From: DAIMZM01 sp036733985
GTDB taxonomy: Bacteria > Bacillota > Dehalobacteriia > UBA4068
Assembly: GCA_036733985.1 (NCBI GenBank)
Contig: DAIMZM010000109.1
Coordinates: forward strand, 1 to 6,823
Length of the DNA: 6,823 bases
Direction: 5' to 3'
Shown: piece by piece, positions 1 to 5,116 of the stretch
Numbering within the stretch: position 1 is the stretch's first letter
How the letters are laid out: each line of letters begins with the position of its first letter
Position numbers and translations under genes: made by a program
Notes under the pieces: model-generated
Told to the model about the DNA's origin: nothing
Seen by the model: only the letters and a program-made list of their open reading frames with translations
Databases searched by the model: none

Positions 1-416
1 CGATTATTTTGGGCGTCCTCTGTATGCTGGGTATGGGCCTGTTGGGCTTCCCCTATGCCACGCCGGTGGGCATCTTTATCGGCGTAACCTCCCTGATCCC
101 CATCTTCGGCGCTTATTTAGGCGCGGCAGTGGGCTTGCTGCTGATTTTTCCCATCGATCCCATCAAAGCGCTGCTTTTTGTCATTTTCATCATTGTTTTG
201 CAGCAGCTGGAGGGCAATTTGATTTATCCCAAGGTGGTGGGTGCTTCCATCGGCTTGCCCGGCATTTGGGTCTTTGCCGCTGTGATGATCGGCGGCGGGC
301 TGGCCGGCATTGTGGGCATGCTCTTTGGCGTGCCGACCGCGGCCACCGCTTATAAACTGCTGAAGATCATGACCAATAAAAAGCTGGACACAGCCCCGGC
401 GGAGGAGGCGGCTTAA
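1..416 (+). CDS. AI-2E (PerM/YdbI) family transporter, C-terminal part (partial)
   Basis: This is the C-terminal end of a multi-spanning inner-membrane protein of the AI-2E/PerM family. Family members include TqsA-type exporters and Na+/H+ antiporter-like proteins, so the substrate cannot be read from sequence. Seen directly: hydrophobic segments rich in Gly and Leu, the family signature around IPIFGAYLG, then QQLEGNLIYPKVVG, SIGLPGIWV and the GMLFGVPTAA stretch before the last helix. A short charged tail ends at TAA. The frame is open to the left edge; an ATG at position 9 lies inside the membrane domain and is not the true start. Full-length members have roughly 340-380 residues, so about 60% is missing. 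A strong hairpin downstream suggests its transcript ends before the recombinase module. If the neighbouring element extends leftward, this gene would lie inside it, which would be unusual cargo. Family call confident, function not. Confidence 0.88.
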   Translation, partial: IILGVLCMLGMGLLGFPYATPVGIFIGVTSLIPIFGAYLGAAVGLLLIFPIDPIKALLFVIFIIVLQQLEGNLIYPKVVGASIGLPGIWVFAAVMIGGGLAGIVGMLFGVPTAATAYKLLKIMTNKKLDTAPAEEAA

Positions 417-472
417 AGGGATCCCCGGCCGTTAAAATGCCTGCATATATTTGCCGATCAGCCAGGCGGCAG

Positions 473-501
473 TGCCGGCCGGACTTGTCCGGCCGGCATT
501 T
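473..501 (+). terminator. Hairpin terminator after the AI-2E transporter
   Basis: A perfect 12-bp inverted repeat (473-484 with 487-498, TGCCGGCCGGAC and its complement) flanks a 2-base TT centre, so the real loop is probably 4-6 bases. It is followed by only a short TTT. The stem is very GC-rich. It lies 56 bases after the transporter stop and 42 bases before the next gene. The short T-run makes it a weaker intrinsic terminator than the stem suggests. It would separate transporter transcription from the recombinase module. Confidence 0.6.
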
Positions 502-542
502 ATGATTGACAGCGCTCATATCCTGAAACGAGGTGATGGATC

Positions 543-737
543 ATGGCAAGCGCTGAGCAAGAATTGCTGGCCGTGCTGCTGGGCCGGATTTTTCAGCAGG
601 GGCTGATTCCGGAGCGGACTTATGAGGCGGTCCGGGACGCCCTGGCCGCTGCCGGGGATCTGCCCCGGCTGTTTCAGGATACCCAGGGCCGGGCAGAGGA
701 GGGGCAAGCGGATGGATGTGCGCAAGATCCGGGCTGA
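543..737 (+). CDS. Small SHOCT-like protein coupled to the recombinase
   Basis: A 64-residue protein starting at ATG 543, six bases after an AGGTGA ribosome-binding site (531-536). Residues about 5-37 form an amphipathic helix-turn-helix with a pattern like short C-terminal (SHOCT) domains: LLAVLLGRIFQQGLIPERTYEAVRDAL without the flanks. The tail is acidic/polar and unstructured-looking. The last 26 bases overlap the start of the recombinase gene, whose ribosome-binding site lies inside this gene, so translation is probably coupled. Small genes of this kind are known upstream of large serine recombinases in Clostridia. By inference it may help or direct the recombinase. C. difficile skin excision needs a small directionality factor, CD1234, but I cannot establish homology by eye. 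It could also be a conserved passenger of no known role. That it is a real gene is fairly well supported; the function is open. Confidence 0.65.
   Translation: MASAEQELLAVLLGRIFQQGLIPERTYEAVRDALAAAGDLPRLFQDTQGRAEEGQADGCAQDPG
697..704 (+). promoter_or_regulatory. Ribosome-binding site fixing the recombinase start
   Basis: AGGAGGGG lies seven bases before ATG 712, inside the small upstream gene. It decides the recombinase start: an in-frame ATG at 622 would add 30 residues (MRRSGTPWPL...) that read the small gene in the wrong frame and do not resemble recombinase sequence. Confidence 0.8.
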
Positions 738-2373
738 GCTGCGCCAGGGCCGCTCCCTCTTTGACCTGCCGCTTAGGGTCACGTTTTACGCCCGGGTGTC
801 CACGGATAAAGAGGAGCAGCTGAACAGCCTGGAAAATCAGGTGCAGTATTATACGGAACTGATCCAGGCCAAGCCCAACTGGCGCTTTGTGGACGGTTAT
901 ATTGACGAGGGGTTGTCAGGAACAAGTACCAGGAAGCGGGATAGTTTCAAGCGGATGATCAGCGACGCCAAAGCCGGGCGTTTCGACTTCATCATCACGA
1001 AAGAAATATCCCGCTTCTCCCGTTCCACCCTGGACAGCATCAAATATACCCAGGAACTGCTGGAACATGACGTGGGGGTGCTGTTCCAGAACGACAATAT
1101 CAATACCCTGGATCCGGACAGCGAATTCCGCCTGGTGGTCATGGCCGGCGTGGCCCAGGACGAAATGCGGAAGCTCTCGGAACGGCTGAAGTTCGGCTTC
1201 CGCCAGGCCATCAGAAACGGCCATGTGCTGGGCAACAGCAGCCTCTGGGGCTATGATAAGAAGGATTGCGTCCTCACCGTCAACGAGGCGGAAGCGGAAG
1301 TGGTACGGCTGATCTTCACCCTTTACGCCAACCAGGGCCTGGGCATCCGCCGGATTTCCCGGCAGCTCAGCGATAGGGGCTATACCAGCCGCAAAGGCAA
1401 TGCCTTCAATGTGCCCACCATCCGGAACATCCTCCTTAATCCGAAATATAAAGGCTGGTACTGCGGGAATAAAACCCAGTCCGCCGACTACCGCAGCAAA
1501 AAGAAAGTGGTGCTGGATGAAAGCGAATGGGTGACTTACCCGGATCCGGCCATTCCCGCCATCGTGCCGGAGGTGCTTTGGGACCGGGCCAATGCCCTCT
1601 ATAAAGCCAGGAGCGCCCGGCTGCTGTCCCAGCAAAGCGCCGCCGAATTCCATAACCGTTACCCCTATAGCGGCAAGATCATCTGCGAGGCCCATGACGC
1701 CAGCTTCCACCGGCGGCTGCTGGCAGGGAAGCGGGAGACCAAGGAGATCTGGGAATGCCGGGTCTACCGCCAGCGGGGCCGGGCCGGCTGTGGCGCGCCT
1801 AATCTGCGTACCGCGGAGCTGGACGCGGTCATGGCCCGGATCTTCAAGGAGCTGATCCAGGATAAGCAGGTTATCATCAACGCCCTGGTGGGCTTGATCC
1901 AGGCCGTGCCCGGCGGCCATGACTACGGCCGGGACCTGGCGCGGATCGGGACGGAGATCACCCAGATCCGTGCCAAAAAAGACCGGCTGCTGGAGCTCAG
2001 CATAGCGGGGGCTGTCAGCGTCGGCGAGTTCAAGAGCCGGAACGAGTGCTTCAACGGGCAGATCGCCCTGGCGGAACAAAAGCTGTCCGCCGTCCGCCAG
2101 GAGCAGGAGAAAGCCGCCGCCGGCAATACGGCCCGGATTAAGGCTGCCCTTGGCCAGGAGCTGGACTTCGCCAAGGGCGTCGACTCAGAGCTGGCGGCGG
2201 CCATCCTGGAACGGGCGGTAGTGAAAAAGGACAGCAGCCGGGAAGAGGTTCATTTGCGGATACACCTGAAATCCGGCGTAGCCTATGAGGCAGCCTTGGC
2301 CCGGGAAAAATCATCCTTCCGCTTCAGCCGTTTTTGCAGATATGAGCAACCAGACGCAGATTATGTTCGATGA
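712..2373 (+). CDS. Large serine recombinase, skin-element (SpoIVCA-like) type
   Basis: A 553-residue large serine site-specific recombinase. The catalytic resolvase domain (about residues 21-170) carries the nucleophile Ser30 in YARVSTDK, the DEGLSGTS motif, the KEISRFSR active-site arginines and the QDEMRKLSER helix. The recombinase DNA-binding domain follows (about 200-310, with GIRRISRQL and NILLNPKYKG). Next is a zinc-ribbon with C325-x2-H328, C349 and C360, then a coiled coil (about 405-470). All expected domains are present, so it looks active. The gene is convergent with a truncated sigK whose coding strand it overlaps by 50 bases, the arrangement of spoIVCA beside the 5' half of sigK in B. 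subtilis. Its predicted job is therefore to excise the intervening DNA in the mother cell and rebuild sigK. Roughly its last ten codons lie beyond the inferred crossover, in sigK sequence. Family certain; skin role inferred from context. Confidence 0.93.
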   Translation: MDVRKIRAELRQGRSLFDLPLRVTFYARVSTDKEEQLNSLENQVQYYTELIQAKPNWRFVDGYIDEGLSGTSTRKRDSFKRMISDAKAGRFDFIITKEISRFSRSTLDSIKYTQELLEHDVGVLFQNDNINTLDPDSEFRLVVMAGVAQDEMRKLSERLKFGFRQAIRNGHVLGNSSLWGYDKKDCVLTVNEAEAEVVRLIFTLYANQGLGIRRISRQLSDRGYTSRKGNAFNVPTIRNILLNPKYKGWYCGNKTQSADYRSKKKVVLDESEWVTYPDPAIPAIVPEVLWDRANALYKARSARLLSQQSAAEFHNRYPYSGKIICEAHDASFHRRLLAGKRETKEIWECRVYRQRGRAGCGAPNLRTAELDAVMARIFKELIQDKQVIINALVGLIQAVPGGHDYGRDLARIGTEITQIRAKKDRLLELSIAGAVSVGEFKSRNECFNGQIALAEQKLSAVRQEQEKAAAGNTARIKAALGQELDFAKGVDSELAAAILERAVVKKDSSREEVHLRIHLKSGVAYEAALAREKSSFRFSRFCRYEQPDADYVR

Positions 2374-2494
2374 GCTTATTGCGGGCTTCCTCGTCGTCTT
2401 TAGCCAGGCGGGCCAGGCACTCGGCTTCCTCCTCCGGGCTAAGCAGGGGCGGGAAGATGCTGTTATGCAGATAGGCGATAAAAGCTGGACGCAT
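2324..2494 (-). CDS. sigK: RNA polymerase sporulation sigma factor SigK, N-terminal fragment (interrupted gene)
   Basis: A 56-codon frame starting at ATG 2494, five bases after a GAGG ribosome-binding site (2500-2503). It matches the start of SigK: AYLHNSIFPPLLSPEEE aligns with the B. subtilis SYVKNNAFPQPLSSSEE region, and EARNKLIEHNLRLVAHI is the conserved region 1.2/2.1 border. The LVAHI wording fits SigK, whereas SigE has LVVYI. Similarity ends after Ile52; the frame then reads Cys-Lys-Asn-Gly and stops. Regions 2.2 to 4 (about three quarters of the protein) are absent, so the fragment cannot function until joined to a 3' part elsewhere. An in-frame TGA at 2507-2509 leaves no earlier start, so only about seven residues precede the mature N-terminus, against a 20-residue pro-sequence in B. 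subtilis. The gene lies downstream of pdxS on the same strand and converges on the recombinase. Confidence 0.87.
   Translation of the reverse strand: MRPAFIAYLHNSIFPPLLSPEEEAECLARLAKDDEEARNKLIEHNLRLVAHICKNG
2334..2349 (-). other. Putative recombination (att) site at the sigK/element junction
   Basis: SigK similarity stops here. On the - strand the bases read TTGCTCATATCTGCAA, an imperfect dyad with matching TTGC/GCAA arms and a symmetric ATAT centre (2340-2343). Large serine recombinases cut at a central dinucleotide within imperfectly symmetric sites, so the crossover is plausibly the central TA at 2341-2342. The sequence overlaps both the 3' end of the recombinase gene and the last codons of the sigK fragment. 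The exact crossover cannot be fixed without the partner site. Confidence 0.45.
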
Positions 2495-2523
2495 AAGTAC
2501 CTCATATCATAAAGTCGATGCTA

Positions 2524-2550
2524 TAGTTTATGCAGCCGCGGCTTTCCGGT
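2524..2550 (-). promoter_or_regulatory. Possible sigma-K/sigma-E-type promoter of sigK
   Basis: On the - strand an AC pair (2550-2549) is followed after 16 bases by CATAAACTA (2532-2524), an exact match to the sigma-K -10 pattern CATANNNTA and 6 of 8 to the sigma-E -10. Transcription would start near 2516, giving a leader of about 22 bases that contains the GAGG site. In B. subtilis, sigK is transcribed by sigma-E and then by sigma-K itself. The -35 information is only two bases, and a 10-bp palindrome (2534-2543) lies in the spacer. Confidence 0.4.
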
Positions 2551-2619
2551 GCCTGGCCAGAAGGGGGACGCTGATTTTCTTCTTCAAACAAGGCGGGGGA
2601 GGCAACCTTAGGCCTCAGC

Positions 2620-3495
2620 CTATTGCCCTCTTTCCGCCATCAGCAGCTGGATTTCCTGTTCATTGATACCCACCATGGCTTCGCCCAAATCCTCGGAAAG
2701 GGCGGCCAGCAGGCCGGCGTCCTGATAATGGGCCACAGCCTTGACAATGGCTTCCGCCCGCTTGGCCGGGTTGCCGGATTTGAAGATGCCTGAGCCCACA
2801 AACACGCCCTCCGCACCCAACTGCATCATCAGCGCCGCGTCGGCCGGGGTGGCCACGCCGCCGGCGGCGAAATTCAGCACCGGCAGGCAGCGATGTTCAT
2901 GCACATACAGCAACAGGTCGTAAGAGACCTGCAATTCCTTGGCCGCCTGGAACAGCTCGTCCGGCCGCAGCGAAGCGATGCGGGCGATTTCCTGATTCAT
3001 CCGGCGCATATGCTGAACCGCCTGGACTACGTCGCCGGTGCCGGCTTCGCCCTTGGTGCGGATCATGGAAGCGCCCTCGGCGATGCGGCGCAGGGCTTCG
3101 CCCAAGTTCCGGGCGCCGCAGACAAAGGGGGCTTTGAATTGGCTTTTGTCAATATGATTTTCCTGATCCGCCGGGGAAAGCACTTCGCTCTCATCGATAT
3201 AATCGATCTTCAGGGCTTCCAGGATCTGCGCTTCCACAAAATGGCCGATGCGGCATTTGGCCATCACCGGAATGGAAACCGCCTGTTGTATGCCTTTGAT
3301 CAGCTTGGGGTCGCTCATCCGGGAAACGCCGCCGGCCAGACGGATATCCGCCGGTATGCGTTCCAGGGCCATCACCGCGGAAGCCCCGGCCCGCTCCGCG
3401 ATGCGGGCCTGTTCGGCTGTGGTCACGTCCATGATCACGCCGCCCTTTAATATTTGCGCCAAACCCTGATTTTTTTTGCAGTTGCATTCTTCCAT
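2620..3495 (-). CDS. pdxS: Pyridoxal 5'-phosphate synthase lyase subunit PdxS
   Basis: The synthase subunit of the DXP-independent vitamin B6 pathway. It makes PLP from ribose 5-phosphate, glyceraldehyde 3-phosphate and ammonia supplied by the glutaminase PdxT, in the cytoplasm as a (beta/alpha)8 dodecamer. The 291-residue length is normal. Visible landmarks: GGVIMDV with catalytic Asp23, GASAVMALERIPADIR, Lys80 in PVMAKCRIGH, Lys148 in MIRTKGEAGTGD, and the phosphate-binding NFAAGGVATPADAALM and GVFVGSGIF. Asp23, Lys80 and Lys148 correspond to B. subtilis Asp24, Lys81 and Lys149. ATG 3495 is supported by AGGAGG (3509-3504) nine bases upstream. Unusually, pdxT does not follow; sigK starts 125 bases downstream with no clear terminator between. 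A MocR-type regulator is divergent and probably controls the gene. Confidence 0.97.
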   Translation of the reverse strand: MEECNCKKNQGLAQILKGGVIMDVTTAEQARIAERAGASAVMALERIPADIRLAGGVSRMSDPKLIKGIQQAVSIPVMAKCRIGHFVEAQILEALKIDYIDESEVLSPADQENHIDKSQFKAPFVCGARNLGEALRRIAEGASMIRTKGEAGTGDVVQAVQHMRRMNQEIARIASLRPDELFQAAKELQVSYDLLLYVHEHRCLPVLNFAAGGVATPADAALMMQLGAEGVFVGSGIFKSGNPAKRAEAIVKAVAHYQDAGLLAALSEDLGEAMVGINEQEIQLLMAERGQ

Positions 3496-3510
3496 AAATA
3501 AAGCCTCCTG

Positions 3511-3539
3511 TTGATAAATTTCCTAGCCTCTATTATAAT
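3511..3539 (+). promoter_or_regulatory. Sigma-A promoter of the MocR-type regulator
   Basis: TTGATA (3511-3516), a 17-base spacer and TATAAT (3534-3539) give a near-consensus housekeeping promoter. Transcription would begin near 3546, leaving a leader of about 60 bases before ATG 3606. Its -10 shares bases 3534-3537 with the -10 of pdxS on the other strand, so the two promoters cannot easily be occupied together. Confidence 0.65.
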
Positions 3540-3552
3540 CAGGTATGATAAT
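3531..3552. repeat. Direct repeat in the pdxS/regulator intergenic region, possible operator
   Basis: TATTATAAT (3531-3539) and TATGATAAT (3544-3552) match at 8 of 9 positions and are offset by 13 bases. Characterised MocR/PdxR regulators often bind direct repeats beside their target promoters. The region is AT-rich and one copy includes the -10 elements, so chance similarity is a real alternative. Confidence 0.3.
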
Positions 3553-3560
3553 ATTGAAAT
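3532..3560 (-). promoter_or_regulatory. Putative pdxS promoter
   Basis: On the - strand a perfect TATAAT -10 (3537-3532) sits about 37 bases before the pdxS start. The hexamer 17 bases upstream, ATTTCA (3560-3555), is a poor -35. A strong -10 with a weak -35 fits a promoter helped by an activator, as PdxR-type regulators do for pdxST. It overlaps the divergent regulator promoter. Confidence 0.45.
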
Positions 3561-3592
3561 AACCATTTTCTTTATTTTATTTAAGACCAGAT

Positions 3593-3598
3593 GAGGAG
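3593..3598 (+). promoter_or_regulatory. Ribosome-binding site fixing the regulator start
   Basis: GAGGAG lies seven bases before ATG 3606. The other in-frame ATG, at 3591, has no such site upstream and would place this one inside the gene. The start is therefore taken as 3606, with the protein beginning MLTYDLNLR. Confidence 0.75.
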
Positions 3599-3605
3599 CG
3601 GAACC

Positions 3606-5012
3606 ATGCTGACCTATGATCTTAATTTGCGGGGAGGGCGCAGCCTTTATGAACATTTGTACCGCTGCATCCGCCAGGATATCCTTGAAGGCAGGCTGGC
3701 GGTGGGGGAGAAGCTGCCCTCTAAGCGGATGCTGGCCCAGCATTTGGGGATCAGTGTGATTACGGTGGAAAACGCCTATGCCCAGCTGATCCTGGAAGGC
3801 TATTTGCAGCCGGTGGAGAAGCGGGGCTATTATGTGGCGACCCTCAGGCCGCCGGTTTTTCCCGGAGCGGCCCAGCCGGAGTTCTGGGCTTTGGCCCAGG
3901 CAGCGGAGGAAACGCCGGCCTTTTTCGCGGATTTCAAAAGCAATTCGGTCAGCTATGAGAATTTTCCCTTTGCCCTCTGGGCCAAGACCATGCGGCAAAC
4001 CCTGGCCAATGATCACCAGGCCTTGCTCATGCCTTCGCCGCCCCAGGGCGCGGCCATCCTCAGGCAAGCCATTGCCGGTCATCTTTACCATTTCCGCGGC
4101 ATGACGGTGGATCCGGAGCAGATCCTGATCGGCGCCGGGGCCGAGTACCTCTACGGCCTGCTGCTGCAGATCATTGGCCGGCGGCGGGTTTTTGCTCTGG
4201 AAAACCCGGGTTATCAGAAGGTGGCGCGCATCCTGGAAAGCCAGGAAAGCCGCTGTTGCTATGTGGATATCGACAGCCAGGGCATGTCCTGCCAAGGCCT
4301 TTGGCAGAGCGGCGCGGACGTGGCCCATCTTTCCCCGGCCCATCATTTCCCCACCGGCATTGTTATGCCGATCCAACGGCGCCTGGAAATCCTGGACTGG
4401 GCCCGGGCCGCGCCGGGCCGCTACATCATTGAGGACGATTATGACTGTGAATTCCGCATGCAGGGCAAGCCTTTGCAAACCCTGCAAAGCATCGATAGGG
4501 ATGAAGCCGTCATCTACATCAATACCTTTACCAAAACCCTGGCCCCGTCCTTCCGCATCGGCTATATGATACTCCCGCCCCATCTGGCCGGGCGCTTCCG
4601 GGAACAGCTGGGCTTCTATTCCTGCACGGTGCCGAATTTTGAGCAATATGCCCTGTCTGCTTTTATGGCGCGGGGGGATTTTGAGCGTCATCTTAACCGC
4701 ATGCGGGGCTTTTATAAAACCAACCGGGATATGCTGATCCGGGCCATCCGGGAAAGCTCCTTAAGCCCCCGGGCCTTGATCCGGGAGGAGCATGCGGGAC
4801 TGCATTTTCTGCTGCAGTTGCAAACCGGCTTGAGCGATGAAGCGATCATCGCCAATGCCGCCGCCCAGGGCCTGCGGGTGGCCTGCCTTTCCCAATACTA
4901 CGCCCCCGGTTCCCCTGGGGACCGGGGGGTGCTGCTGATCAATTATTCCGGCTTGCCCAGGGAACGGATTGCCGAGGCGGCCCGGCGGCTGGCCGCCAGC
5001 ATCCCGGAATAA
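3606..5012 (+). CDS. MocR/PdxR-family transcriptional regulator (GntR winged helix fused to an aminotransferase-like domain)
   Basis: A 468-residue regulator. Residues about 10-80 form a GntR winged-helix DNA-binding domain (SLYEHLYRCIRQDI, KLPSKRMLAQHLGIS, VTVENAYAQLILEGYL-like register). A linker of about 30 residues leads to a fold-type I aminotransferase-like domain. Key PLP-pocket motifs are intact: GAGAEYLYGLL, ENPGYQKV, HHFPTGIVMP, EDDYDCEFR and the Schiff-base lysine Lys310 in TFTKTLAPSFRIGY. Such proteins use bound PLP as a sensor rather than for catalysis. Divergence from pdxS with overlapping promoters points to a PdxR role, activating pdxS when PLP is low and perhaps repressing itself. 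Other MocR members control GABA (GabR), taurine (TauR) or other genes, so PdxR is inference from position. The gene ends in front of a bidirectional-looking hairpin. Confidence 0.92.
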   Translation: MLTYDLNLRGGRSLYEHLYRCIRQDILEGRLAVGEKLPSKRMLAQHLGISVITVENAYAQLILEGYLQPVEKRGYYVATLRPPVFPGAAQPEFWALAQAAEETPAFFADFKSNSVSYENFPFALWAKTMRQTLANDHQALLMPSPPQGAAILRQAIAGHLYHFRGMTVDPEQILIGAGAEYLYGLLLQIIGRRRVFALENPGYQKVARILESQESRCCYVDIDSQGMSCQGLWQSGADVAHLSPAHHFPTGIVMPIQRRLEILDWARAAPGRYIIEDDYDCEFRMQGKPLQTLQSIDRDEAVIYINTFTKTLAPSFRIGYMILPPHLAGRFREQLGFYSCTVPNFEQYALSAFMARGDFERHLNRMRGFYKTNRDMLIRAIRESSLSPRALIREEHAGLHFLLQLQTGLSDEAIIANAAAQGLRVACLSQYYAPGSPGDRGVLLINYSGLPRERIAEAARRLAASIPE

Positions 5013-5048
5013 GGGCCGGGCTGCCTCCTAATAGCCGGGGCAGGCGGT

Positions 5049-5086
5049 AAAAAGAGCGGTATCCTTTGCTTTAGGATACCGCTCTT
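5049..5086 (-). terminator. Terminator between the regulator and typA
   Basis: A perfect 14-bp inverted repeat (5052-5065 with 5073-5086) has a 7-base loop. Read on the - strand it is followed by a five-T run (5053-5049, partly within the stem end), making a typical intrinsic terminator for typA, 31 bases after its stop. On the + strand the stem is followed by a looser T-rich stretch (GTTCTTGTTCCGTTTT), so it probably also ends the regulator transcript. Confidence 0.85.
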
Positions 5087-5116
5087 GTTCTTGTTCCGTT
5101 TTAATGTCGCTTGGGC

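Larger units (their letters stand above)
1..2342. mobile_element. One end of a skin-like sigK-intervening element (other end not seen)
   Basis: DNA left of about 2342 separates the 5' part of sigK from its missing 3' part and encodes a large serine recombinase at the junction, as in the known sigK-intervening elements of B. subtilis (about 48 kb) and C. difficile (about 15 kb). The right boundary is set by loss of SigK similarity after the codons for Ala-His-Ile at 2339-2347. The left boundary is outside the window or unrecognisable; no sigma-factor C-terminal coding was found between the transporter and the recombinase. Position 1 is only the window limit. If the AI-2E gene is chromosomal flank instead, the element has been rearranged or has lost its far end. 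Confidence 0.5.

Noticed and set aside
495..524. Sigma-E-like promoter (GGCATTTA ... CATATCCT) before the small gene
   Set aside because: Only a partial match at both boxes. The -35 overlaps the terminator stem, and the start would fall on the ribosome-binding site. Attractive for a mother-cell recombinase but not supportable.
506..534. TTGACA at 506-511 as a housekeeping -35 for the recombinase module
   Set aside because: No -10-like hexamer at 16-18 bases downstream; that position reads CGAGGT and overlaps the ribosome-binding site.
916..2079. A long open frame on the - strand opposite the recombinase
   Set aside because: GC-rich codon shadow of an unmistakable recombinase; its protein has no recognisable domain.
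2311..2505. A 64-codon - strand frame starting MRYLCVQLL
   Set aside because: It overlaps the sigK fragment in another frame and resembles nothing. The shifted frame from ATG 2494 has the ribosome-binding site and clear SigK similarity.
2285..2512. A + strand frame of 75 codons over the recombinase end and sigK
   Set aside because: No ribosome-binding site at its start. It lies inside the recombinase gene in another frame and then antisense to sigK.
2581..2596. SpoIIID-like box (AAACAAGG) upstream of sigK
   Set aside because: About 8 of 10 consensus positions in a degenerate motif, some 70 bases from the predicted start. Too weak to call.
2595..2619. Possible pdxS terminator (GAGGC/GCCTC stem, - strand)
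   Set aside because: Only five base pairs and followed by C-rich rather than T-rich sequence.
3447..4691. A 414-codon - strand frame across the regulator
   Set aside because: Shadow of the MocR-type gene. It has low-complexity composition and would overlap the start of pdxS.
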